Shown here: positions 34,409 through 41,801 of the stretch, one piece after another | Layout: each line of letters starts with the position of its first letter | Position numbering within the stretch: the first letter of the stretch is position 1 | Assembly (NCBI RefSeq): GCF_023556315.2 | Contig: NZ_CP116221.1 | Span: forward strand, 1,313,001 to 1,377,000 | Direction of reading: 5' to 3' | DNA length: 64,000 bases | DNA from: Psychroserpens ponticola | Lineage (GTDB): Bacteria > Bacteroidota > Bacteroidia > Flavobacteriales > Flavobacteriaceae | Notes under the pieces: model-generated | Databases searched by the model: none | Seen by the model: only the letters and a program-made list of their open reading frames with translations | What the model was told of the DNA's origin: nothing | Position numbers and translations under genes: made by a program

Positions 34409-36274
34409 ATGTCTGAAAAAGAAACACAAAAAGCTGAGGTAGAAACTACTGAAGCAGCAACTGTTGAAACTACAGAAACAAAAACAGTTGAGACTCCAAA
34501 AGAAATAGTATCTGAGTCACAAGCAAACCCTGAAAAATTCTTAAAAGATTTTAACTGGCACAACTACGAAGAAGGAATTGACCAAGTTGACGATGAGCAA
34601 TTAGTAGAATTTGAAAAACTAGTAGCAGAAAATTTCGTTGATACACTTAATGATGAAGTTGTAGAAGGTGAAGTAATTCATATTTCTGATAGAGATGCTA
34701 TCATTGATATCAATGCAAAATCTGAAGGTGTAATTTCTCTTAATGAGTTCCGTTACAATCCAGATCTTAAAGTTGGTGACAAAGTAGAAGTATTAATTGA
34801 TGTTCGTGAAGACGCAACAGGTCAATTAGTATTATCGCACAGAAAAGCAAGAGTAATCAAGGCTTGGGATCGTGTAAATAATGCACATGATACAGGTGAA
34901 ATCGTAAACGGTTTTGTAAAATGCAGAACTAAAGGAGGTATGATCGTTGACGTATTTGGTATTGAAGCATTCTTACCAGGTTCTCAAATTGATGTGAAGC
35001 CAATTAGAGATTACGATCAATATGTAAATAAAACTATGGAATTTAAAGTTGTGAAAATCAACCACGAATTCAAAAACATAGTGGTATCTCATAAAGCTTT
35101 AATTGAAGCTGATATTGAAGAACAGAAAAAAGAAATCATTGGTCAATTAGAAAAAGGTCAAGTACTTGAAGGTACTGTTAAGAACATCACATCTTATGGT
35201 GTATTTATCGATCTTGGTGGCGTTGACGGATTAATTCACATTACAGATCTTTCTTGGTCAAGAATTAATCATCCAAATGAAATCGTTGAATTAGATCAAA
35301 AACTTAATGTGGTAATCTTAGACTTCGATGAAGATAAGTCTAGAATCCAATTAGGTCTTAAACAATTAAGCAAACATCCTTGGGAAGCTCTAGGTGATAC
35401 TGTTAAAATTGGTGATAAAGTAAAAGGTAAAGTAGTTGTTATTGCTGATTATGGCGCATTTGTTGAAGTAGAAGAAGGTGTAGAAGGATTAGTTCACGTA
35501 AGTGAAATGTCTTGGTCAACGCATTTACGTTCTGCTCAAGATTTCGTATCTGTTGGTGATGAAATAGAAGCTCAAATCTTAACTCTTGATAGAGAAGATC
35601 GTAAAATGTCTCTAGGTATTAAGCAATTAACACCAGATCCATGGACAGATATTACAAGCAAATATCCTGTAGGTTCTAAACACACAGGTATCGTACGTAA
35701 CTTTACGAACTTTGGTGTTTTTGTTGAATTAGAAGAAGGTATCGACGGATTGATTTATATCTCAGATTTATCTTGGACTAAGAAAATCAAGCATCCAAGT
35801 GAATTCTGTAACGTAGGAGATAACTTAGAAGTTGTCGTATTAGAATTAGATGTTGAAGGACGTAAATTATCTTTAGGTCATAAACAAACTACTGATAACC
35901 CTTGGGATAAATACGAAACTGAATTTGCTTTAGGTACAGTTCATACTGCTGCACTTACTGAAATCGTAGATAAAGGAGCTACAATTGATTTTAACGAAGA
36001 TATCGTTGCTTTTGTTCCTTCTCGTCACTTAGAAAAAGAAGATGGTAAAAAAGTAGCAAAAGGTGAAACAGCTGAGTTTAAAATTATTGAATTCAATAAA
36101 GAATTTAAACGTGTAGTTGCATCTCATACTGCTATCTTTAAAGAAGAAGAAATTGCTAATGTAAAAGCGGCTGCTAAAAAAGCAGTAGCTCAAGCAGCAG
36201 AAGCTAAACCAACTTTAGGTGATGCTAATGATGCTTTACAAGCTCTTAAAGATAAAATGGACGGGAAAAAATAA
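34409..36274 (+). CDS. rpsA: 30S ribosomal protein S1
   Basis: S1 binds mRNA on the small ribosomal subunit. The 621-residue protein has an acidic Thr/Glu-rich N-terminal tail followed by six S1 (OB-fold) repeats: starting near VVEGEVIHISDRDAIIDI, GEIVNGFVKCRTKGGMIVDV, VLEGTVKNITSYGVFIDL, VKGKVVVIADYGAFVEV, HTGIVRNFTNFGVFVEL and VHTAALTEIVDKGATIDF. Repeats 3-5 are the most canonical. The Ala/Lys-rich C-terminus is usual in this phylum. Because Bacteroidota mRNAs lack Shine-Dalgarno sequences, S1 is expected to matter for initiation. It is transcribed from a consensus promoter with a structured leader. Confidence 0.96.
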   Translation: MSEKETQKAEVETTEAATVETTETKTVETPKEIVSESQANPEKFLKDFNWHNYEEGIDQVDDEQLVEFEKLVAENFVDTLNDEVVEGEVIHISDRDAIIDINAKSEGVISLNEFRYNPDLKVGDKVEVLIDVREDATGQLVLSHRKARVIKAWDRVNNAHDTGEIVNGFVKCRTKGGMIVDVFGIEAFLPGSQIDVKPIRDYDQYVNKTMEFKVVKINHEFKNIVVSHKALIEADIEEQKKEIIGQLEKGQVLEGTVKNITSYGVFIDLGGVDGLIHITDLSWSRINHPNEIVELDQKLNVVILDFDEDKSRIQLGLKQLSKHPWEALGDTVKIGDKVKGKVVVIADYGAFVEVEEGVEGLVHVSEMSWSTHLRSAQDFVSVGDEIEAQILTLDREDRKMSLGIKQLTPDPWTDITSKYPVGSKHTGIVRNFTNFGVFVELEEGIDGLIYISDLSWTKKIKHPSEFCNVGDNLEVVVLELDVEGRKLSLGHKQTTDNPWDKYETEFALGTVHTAALTEIVDKGATIDFNEDIVAFVPSRHLEKEDGKKVAKGETAEFKIIEFNKEFKRVVASHTAIFKEEEIANVKAAAKKAVAQAAEAKPTLGDANDALQALKDKMDGKK

Positions 36275-36294
36275 TTCCTTGAATTTTTAAATAT

Positions 36295-36326
36295 AAAAAG
36301 CCTTTCAGAAATGAAAGGCTTTTTTG
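36295..36326 (+). terminator. rpsA terminator
   Basis: AAAAAGCCTTTCA (36295-36307), GAAA tetraloop, TGAAAGGCTTTTT (36312-36324) and a T run. Confidence 0.92.
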
Positions 36327-36364
36327 TTTGTCAGATATATGTTTCAATTTTTAAAATTTTGCTG

Positions 36365-36372
36365 TAACTTTG
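36365..36372 (+). promoter_or_regulatory. -7 box upstream of pyrR
   Basis: TAACTTTG matches the Bacteroidota -7 element exactly and lies 25 bases before the pyrR start. No good TTTG is found 19-21 bases upstream, so the promoter may be weak or need an activator. Confidence 0.4.
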
Positions 36373-36397
36373 TTAACCAAATACGTTTGGATACAAT

Positions 36398-36937
36398 ATG
36401 GGTCAAAAAGTGTTACTTAATGCTAAAGAGGTAAACATCATTCTTCATCGATTGGCTTGTCAACTTATTGAAAATCATAACGATTTTTCTAATACCGTTC
36501 TAATCGGATTGCAACCTAGAGGAAAGTATCTCGCTAGTCGATTAGCAACTATGCTCAAAAACGATTATAAGATTAAAAATATTGAATTAGGCCATCTAGA
36601 CATTACATTTTTTAGAGATGACTTCCGAAGAGGTGAAAAAATACTAGAAGCGAATACAACCGAAATCAACTTTTTAGTTGAAGATAAAAATATCGTCTTT
36701 ATTGATGATGTTTTGTACACTGGACGAAGTATAAGAGCAGCATTAACTGCAATTCAATCTTTTGGACGACCAAATGAAATTGAATTACTTACATTAATTG
36801 ATAGACGATTTAGTAGACATTTACCAATTCAACCAAATTATAGTGGTCGACAAGTTGATGCTATCAATGATGAAAAAGTAAAAGTTAATTGGGTTGAAAA
36901 TGAAGGTGAAGACTCGGTTTATTTAGTGAATAGTTAA
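36398..36937 (+). CDS. pyrR: bifunctional pyrimidine regulator / uracil phosphoribosyltransferase PyrR
   Basis: A 179-residue PRPP-binding protein of the PyrR family. The PRPP loop is FIDDVLYTGRSIRAAL, preceded by the flexible-loop region GHLDITFFRDDFRRG. In Bacilli it attenuates pyr operons by binding mRNA and also converts uracil to UMP. It lies 68 bases upstream of pyrB, which supports a pyrimidine role. No PyrR-type terminator/antiterminator pair is evident in the short gap to pyrB, so the regulatory part is uncertain here. Confidence 0.92.
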   Translation: MGQKVLLNAKEVNIILHRLACQLIENHNDFSNTVLIGLQPRGKYLASRLATMLKNDYKIKNIELGHLDITFFRDDFRRGEKILEANTTEINFLVEDKNIVFIDDVLYTGRSIRAALTAIQSFGRPNEIELLTLIDRRFSRHLPIQPNYSGRQVDAINDEKVKVNWVENEGEDSVYLVNS

Positions 36938-36953
36938 AGATGATTATAAATAA

Positions 36954-36985
36954 TGTCAGGTCGAGCGCAGTCGAGACCTTTTAGA
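36954..36985. repeat. REP-like palindromic element between pyrR and pyrB
   Basis: The gap contains TCAGGTCGAGCGCAGTCGAG followed by ACCTTTTAG. AGGTC (36958-36962) pairs with GACCT (36975-36979), and TCGA recurs on both sides of GCGCAG. This GC-rich island is out of keeping with the AT-rich surroundings and resembles an interspersed short palindrome (core TCGAGCGCAGTCGAGA) that I recall as frequent between genes in Flavobacteriaceae. Only one copy is in the window. Confidence 0.5.
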
Positions 36986-37005
36986 CTATAAATTAAAACA
37001 TAAAA

Positions 37006-37935
37006 ATGAGCGAATTAAGTGTCAATCACTTATTAGGAATTAAATATCTTAACAAAAAAGATATGCAATTAATCTTTGAAACAACAGATCACTTTAAAGA
37101 AGTGATTAACAGACCGATTAAAAAAGTACCTTCGCTAAGAGATATTACCATTGCCAACTTATTTTTTGAAAATTCTACTCGAACAAAATTATCTTTTGAA
37201 TTAGCCGAAAAACGACTTTCAGCAGATGTGATTAATTTTTCAGCGTCACAATCTTCAGTAAAAAAAGGAGAAACCTTAATTGATACCGTAAATAATATTT
37301 TATCTATGAAAGTAGATATGGTAGTAATGCGTCATCCAAATCCTGGAGCTGGAGTGTTTCTATCCCAACATGTAGATGCAAGTATTATAAATGCAGGCGA
37401 TGGAGCACATGAACATCCAACACAAGCATTATTAGACACATATTCCATACGAGAACGTTTTGGTGAGGTTAGAGGGAAAAATGTGGTTATTGTTGGTGAT
37501 ATTTTGCATAGTAGAGTAGCATTGTCTAACATTTATGCCTTACAATTACTAGGTGCTAATGTTATGGTTTGCGGACCAAAAACCTTGCTTCCAAAATATA
37601 TAAAAGGTTTAGGAGTTAAAGTTGAAACTAATTTGCAGAAAGCACTTAATTGGTGTGATGTTGCAAATATGTTGCGTGTGCAAAATGAGCGTATGGATAT
37701 TAGTTATTTTCCATCTACAAGAGAGTACACACAGCAATATGGAGTGACTAAAACATTATTGGATTCTTTAGATAAAGAGATCACAATAATGCATCCAGGC
37801 CCAATAAATCGAGGAGTTGAGATTACAAGTGATGTTGCAGATTCTAAACAAGCTATTATTTTAGATCAAGTTCAAAATGGAGTGGCTATTAGAATGGCAG
37901 TAATTTACCTATTGGCTTCTAAAATAAAACACTAA
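37006..37935 (+). CDS. pyrB: aspartate carbamoyltransferase catalytic subunit
   Basis: First committed step of pyrimidine synthesis (carbamoyl phosphate + aspartate to N-carbamoylaspartate). The 309 residues carry the carbamoyl-phosphate motif FFENSTRTKLSFELAEKRL, the SVKKGET loop with the incoming Lys, MRHPNPGAG, DGAHEHPTQALLD and MHPGPINRGVE. Length is typical for PyrB. No pyrI regulatory subunit follows; the next gene starts four bases after the stop and is a small unrelated protein. Confidence 0.96.
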   Translation: MSELSVNHLLGIKYLNKKDMQLIFETTDHFKEVINRPIKKVPSLRDITIANLFFENSTRTKLSFELAEKRLSADVINFSASQSSVKKGETLIDTVNNILSMKVDMVVMRHPNPGAGVFLSQHVDASIINAGDGAHEHPTQALLDTYSIRERFGEVRGKNVVIVGDILHSRVALSNIYALQLLGANVMVCGPKTLLPKYIKGLGVKVETNLQKALNWCDVANMLRVQNERMDISYFPSTREYTQQYGVTKTLLDSLDKEITIMHPGPINRGVEITSDVADSKQAIILDQVQNGVAIRMAVIYLLASKIKH

Positions 37936-37939
37936 CATT

Positions 37940-38272
37940 ATGATTTTTGACAAAAACGGAAATACAACTATAATTACTCAGGAAAAAGCTTCAATAATAG
38001 AATTAGTAAAAAAAATTGATGTGCTTTACCAGCGCTTTAAAAACAATAATATTATTATTAATCTTACCACTTTAAATAAAGTGACGCTATCTGATATTGT
38101 TGAGTTTCTTCAATTATCTAATACACACCGAAAAGCTAAACATTCATTTGTTATAGTTACTAATAACGCAAATCTTGATGATACTCCAGATGAAATTGTA
38201 GTTGTCCCAACACTACAGGAAGCTTATGATATTATTGAAATGGAAGATATTGAACGTGATTTAGGATTCTGA
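37940..38272 (+). CDS. small STAS-like protein between pyrB and rnz
   Basis: A 110-residue cytoplasmic protein, four bases after pyrB. The alternation of strands and helices (MIFDKNGNTTIITQEKASII, NNIIINLTTLNKVTLSDIVE, KHSFVIVTNNANLD, TLQEAYDIIEMEDIERDLGF) fits a STAS-type (anti-sigma antagonist-like) fold. It is sometimes labelled ribonuclease Z in databases because it precedes that gene, but it has no metal-binding motif. Function unknown. Confidence 0.78.
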   Translation: MIFDKNGNTTIITQEKASIIELVKKIDVLYQRFKNNNIIINLTTLNKVTLSDIVEFLQLSNTHRKAKHSFVIVTNNANLDDTPDEIVVVPTLQEAYDIIEMEDIERDLGF

Positions 38273-38286
38273 AAAAAGGTTTAGTC

Positions 38287-38325
38287 GTTGAGTTGTTTGT
38301 CGTTAATTAGTAACGACGACTCAAC
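38287..38325 (+). other. strong hairpin in front of rnz
   Basis: GTTGAGT (38287-38293) pairs with ACTCAAC (38319-38325) and GTCGTTA (38299-38305) with TAACGAC (38311-38317) around an ATTAG loop, with a five-base bulge on one side and one base on the other. No T run follows, so it is not a standard terminator. It may be an mRNA processing or stability element or a short mobile palindrome. Confidence 0.5.
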
Positions 38326-38345
38326 AACTTAATAACAAACATTTA

Positions 38346-39251
38346 ATGAAATTAACAATACTCGGTTGTCATAGCGCTACACCACGAACAAATACCAATC
38401 CTACATCTCAAGTATTGGAGATTAAAAATCATACGTTTTTAATTGATTGTGGTGAAGGCACACAAGTTGAATTAAGAAGAAATAAAGTTAAATTTGTGAG
38501 AATTAAACACATCTTTATTTCACACTTACATGGTGATCATTGCTTTGGATTGGTTGGACTAATTTCTACGTTTAAGTTATTAACTCGTGAGGCTGATTTA
38601 CATGTTTATGCTCCAAAAGGATTGAAAGAAGTGATTACATTGCAAATGAAATTATCAGATTCTTGGACCAATTATAAACTTATTTTTCATGAATTAACAT
38701 CAGATTCCTCTGAATTAATTTTTGAAGACGATAAAGTGGAAGTATATACTATTCCATTAGACCATCGTATTTATACTAACGGATTTTTGTTCAAAGAAAA
38801 AGAAGGTGAGCGTAAACTAGATATGAATGCTGTTTTAAACACAGGTGTAGATGTTGCATACTATAGAAAACTGAAACAAGGCTTTGATGTTGAAGACAAT
38901 AATGGAAATTTAGTAAAAAACGAATCTGTTACAAAACCACCAAACAAACCTAAGAGTTATGCGTTTTGTAGTGATACCGCTTACAATGAAGCTATGCTAC
39001 CAATTATTAAAGATGTAGATGTATTGTATCATGAGTCTACCTTTTTAGAAAAAAATGAAAAATTGGCAGCACCTACAAAGCATAGTACTGCAAAACAAGC
39101 TGCAAGTATAGCAAAACAAGCTAAAGCTAAAACTTTAATCTTAGGTCATTATTCTACGAGATATGACGATTTAAATTTGTTTAAAGAGGAAGCTTCAGAA
39201 ATTTTTGAAAATGTAAAACTTGCAAAAGACGGAATAACATTTGAATTTTAA
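38346..39251 (+). CDS. rnz: ribonuclease Z
   Basis: The tRNA 3'-end processing endonuclease of the metallo-beta-lactamase fold. In the 301 residues the metal motif is SHLHGDHCFG (His60, His62, Asp64, His65), with further ligands in CSDTAYN and in LGHYSTRY; the exosite region (KLDMNAVLNTGVDVAYYRKL, KPPNKPKSYAF) is typical of RNase Z. A 38-base hairpin stands in its leader. It ends 20 bases before a convergent gene. Confidence 0.95.
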   Translation: MKLTILGCHSATPRTNTNPTSQVLEIKNHTFLIDCGEGTQVELRRNKVKFVRIKHIFISHLHGDHCFGLVGLISTFKLLTREADLHVYAPKGLKEVITLQMKLSDSWTNYKLIFHELTSDSSELIFEDDKVEVYTIPLDHRIYTNGFLFKEKEGERKLDMNAVLNTGVDVAYYRKLKQGFDVEDNNGNLVKNESVTKPPNKPKSYAFCSDTAYNEAMLPIIKDVDVLYHESTFLEKNEKLAAPTKHSTAKQAASIAKQAKAKTLILGHYSTRYDDLNLFKEEASEIFENVKLAKDGITFEF

Positions 39252-39270
39252 AATCGCAAAAATTCAATAT

Positions 39271-39702
39271 CTATTTTGATTTAATTTCAGTTTGTAACTC
39301 ATCAAATTCCATCATCCATTCGATAGCCTCATCTAAATTCTGACAGCGTTTCAAACTTTTCTTAAAAAAATGCTTTTCTAGACTTGAATTGAGATAGCCA
39401 AAATCACTATAAGTTACCACAGCACTAGCGACTAAAAAGTCGTAATCATTATTAAAATCTAACCATAATTGAGGTTCAAAAGAATAGGAGTTTATTCGAT
39501 TTGCAATATATCCTATTTTAATATCATTACTAATCTCTTCTGAAAATTTACCAATCAATTTACTCACCATAGCATAATCAACATGAATACCTTCATTTAA
39601 TTCTGATAATATAAATTGCTTAGTGATGTATACGTTTCCGAAATGGAATTCTAGTTTTCTAAACTCTAAAAGTTTAGAATATTTACTGTTTTCAAAGGTC
39701 AT
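39271..39702 (-). CDS. protein of unknown function
   Basis: A 143-residue protein without signal peptide or membrane helix, lying between rnz (convergent) and pdxH (divergent, 81 bases away). Visible features are a beta-alpha pattern (LEFHFGNVYITKQFILSELN, YDFLVASAVVTYSDFGYLNS) and a charged C-terminal helix (NLDEAIEWMMEFDELQTEIK), loosely like SpoIIAA/STAS-type proteins. I do not recognise it. Intact length and codon pattern suggest a real gene. Confidence 0.7.
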   Translation of the reverse strand: MTFENSKYSKLLEFRKLEFHFGNVYITKQFILSELNEGIHVDYAMVSKLIGKFSEEISNDIKIGYIANRINSYSFEPQLWLDFNNDYDFLVASAVVTYSDFGYLNSSLEKHFFKKSLKRCQNLDEAIEWMMEFDELQTEIKSK

Positions 39703-39783
39703 TACAAGGGATTATTGTTAAATTTATAAGAAATATTGATGTTAAAAAAGAAAATCTCAATAAACTTGTCATAAAACAATCTA

Positions 39784-40431
39784 ATGAATACAGACTTAGG
39801 CGATTACAGAAAATCATACGAAAAGCAAGAATTACTTGAAGAAAATCTTAGTGATAATCCTTTAGAAGTTTTCCAAAAATGGTTTTATGAAGTTGATACA
39901 AATTTCAATATTGGCGAAACAAATGCAATGACCATTAGTACTATAGGACTTGATGGATTTCCTAAAAGTAGAGTAGTCCTTCTTAAAAAATTCACGTTTG
40001 AAGGATTCATATTTTATACAAACTATGAGAGTGAAAAAGGAAAAGCAATAGCAAATAACGCAAATGTTTGTTTGTCATTCTTTTGGCCAGAAGCAGAACG
40101 TCAAGTCATTATTAAAGGCAAGGCTGAAAAAATCTTAGATAATTTAAGTGATGGTTATTTTGAATCTAGACCTAGAGGAAGTCAGTTAGGCGCTTTAGTT
40201 TCTAATCAAAGTGAAACGATTACTGGTAGAGAAGTATTAGAAAATCGCTTAGATTCATTAGAAAAACAATTTGAAGGTAAAGATATTCCTCGACCTCAAT
40301 TTTGGGGAGGCTATATGGTTAAGCCAGTAGAAATTGAATTTTGGCAAGGACGACCAAACCGATTACACGATAGAATTCGTTATCAATTAAACGCAAGTTT
40401 TGATTGGATTCAAGATCGTTTATCTCCATAA
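39784..40431 (+). CDS. pdxH: pyridoxine/pyridoxamine 5'-phosphate oxidase
   Basis: An FMN enzyme that makes pyridoxal 5'-phosphate from PNP or PMP. The 215-residue length is standard. Motifs seen: MTISTIGLDGFPKSRVVLLK and FYTNYESEKGKAIANN for FMN binding, LSFFWPEAERQVIIKGKAEK, SRPRGSQLGA, and the C-terminal EFWQGRPNRLHDRIRY. It appears to be transcribed alone, divergent from the unknown gene at 39271. Confidence 0.96.
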   Translation: MNTDLGDYRKSYEKQELLEENLSDNPLEVFQKWFYEVDTNFNIGETNAMTISTIGLDGFPKSRVVLLKKFTFEGFIFYTNYESEKGKAIANNANVCLSFFWPEAERQVIIKGKAEKILDNLSDGYFESRPRGSQLGALVSNQSETITGREVLENRLDSLEKQFEGKDIPRPQFWGGYMVKPVEIEFWQGRPNRLHDRIRYQLNASFDWIQDRLSP

Positions 40432-40664
40432 ACCTCTTCATTTTTATTCCAAAAAAATCTATTAACTGAATTATTTTGTAAGATTATTCTTAATTTTTAT
40501 GCATTTTATCGATAATGTGCATATATTTACGTTTAAATTAACGATAATACATATATTTATGATGTAATACATAATTATTTAAATGCCCCGTTTAAGTAAT
40601 TATATTTTTAAAAATAATATTAGACCCCAAATCTATTATTATACAAATCATAAAAGACCTACTT

Positions 40665-41159
40665 ATGAAATCTATTAAAATGTTGCCTTTAATGGCATTG
40701 ATCGCTTTGTTATCGTTTTCTTGTTCAACTGAAGAATTTCCAGAGGAAACAATTGATAATATTGAACTAGCTAACGTACCAGCTGCAAAAGTTATTGAGA
40801 TTGAAATTTTAGAATTAATCAATGCTCATAGAATCAATAATGGATTGCCTGCATTGCATAATCATAATACAATAAAAGCTGTTGCATATACTCATACAGA
40901 TTATATGGTTGAAGTTGATAATGTATCTCACGATAACTTTTTTCAACGTAAAAACAGTTTAATTCAAAATACATCTGCAACTAAAGTATCTGAAAATGTA
41001 GCATATGCATTTAGTTCTGCTGAGTCAGTAGTTAACGCTTGGCTTAATAGTGAAGGTCACAGAGCTAACATTGAAGGTGATTTTACAGACTTCGATGTTT
41101 CTGCAGAAAAGAATAATGAAGGTAAATGGTATTTTACAAACATATTCATTAAAAAATAA
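40665..41159 (+). CDS. CAP/SCP domain lipoprotein
   Basis: A 164-residue lipoprotein with lipobox MALIALLSFSC (lipid on Cys20) followed by STEEFPEET. The rest is a CAP (SCP/PR1-like) domain: ILELINAHRINNGLPALHNH, VAYTHTDYMVEVDNVSHDNF with the cavity His, VSENVAYAF and VVNAWLNSEGHRANIEGDF with the second His. Bacterial CAP proteins are secreted and mostly of unknown role. Acidic residues after the cysteine are in keeping with surface display. It is followed by its own terminator. Confidence 0.9.
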   Translation: MKSIKMLPLMALIALLSFSCSTEEFPEETIDNIELANVPAAKVIEIEILELINAHRINNGLPALHNHNTIKAVAYTHTDYMVEVDNVSHDNFFQRKNSLIQNTSATKVSENVAYAFSSAESVVNAWLNSEGHRANIEGDFTDFDVSAEKNNEGKWYFTNIFIKK

Positions 41160-41199
41160 TATTTTTTCATAAATTCGATTAATAGCAAATAATTGTTTT

Positions 41200-41231
41200 A
41201 AAACCACAGTACTTTTACTGTGGTTTTTTTT
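41200..41231 (+). terminator. terminator of the CAP gene
   Basis: AAAACCACAGTA (41200-41211), loop CTTT, TACTGTGGTTTT (41216-41227) and a T run. Confidence 0.9.
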
Positions 41232-41293
41232 ATACATATATGTAGTCAAATTTAGTCTAGGATATCTTTAATATTTTCTTTCAATTTGTTTAG

Positions 41294-41332
<39 letters not shown>

Positions 41333-41333
41333 T

Positions 41334-41611
41334 ATGAAAGATATTTTGAAATAGAGTATAGCGTTATTTGAGCTGGTTGAATTGCAATCTGATAAAAGTC
41401 TATTAGTGTTTTGTTCAAAATTAACTGAGCTTATTGATGTTATTCTTAAGTATAAAAATTATAGGAAGGTTTCTACGACTATTAAGCAATAAAGGAAAGT
41501 TTAAGATCAATTAATATAACTTTAAAAAGGATATATATTGGTTTAAGATTAAATACAAGTGATGTATGCATCTGTTTTGTTAGTGTAATAAAAGATTTTC
41601 AAGTTTTGTGA
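41334..41611 (+). pseudogene. possible decayed small gene after the CAAT tract
   Basis: From ATG 41334 the frame reads MKDILK, a TAG stop at 41352-41354, then a coding-like stretch in the same frame (SIALFELVELQSDKSLLVFC, SKLTELIDVILKYKNYRKVS, TTIKQ) to TAA at 41490-41492. At that point the frame one base earlier opens and continues (IKESLRSINITLKRIYIGLR and on) to TGA at 41609-41611. Joined across one stop and one shift it would give about 92 residues, mainly helical. It could be the remnant of a gene once switched by the CAAT tract, or chance. Nothing recognisable is seen from 41612 to 41745. Confidence 0.3.
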
Positions 41612-41745
41612 TCGTTTATAGTATTGGATTTAAAGATTAATTGATGTAGGTATATAATTGCATTTACAGGTTTAGTTTTAGTACGCGATGATAGAAGTGA
41701 AGTGATGTATACTAATTTTGAGAATTAAAGACGTTTCTACAATAC

Positions 41746-41777
41746 AAAAAAGCAGATCCTAAATGAATCTGCTTTTT
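41746..41777 (-). terminator. terminator of the adhesin operon
   Basis: AAAAAAGCAGAT (41746-41757) and ATCTGCTTTTT (41767-41777) around a nine-base loop, 24 bases after the last stop codon of the operon; the A run gives the T run on the minus strand. Confidence 0.85.
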
Positions 41778-41801
41778 CTATTTATAATAGAGGAAAATAT
41801 T

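Noticed and set aside
34223-34429. Minus-strand open frame of 68 codons across the rpsA promoter
   Set aside because: It covers a consensus promoter and leader on the other strand and has no coding character or recognisable product.
37940-38272. Ribonuclease Z as product of the 110-residue gene
   Set aside because: It has no HxHxDH motif; the true enzyme is the next gene. The label would be a carry-over from the neighbour.
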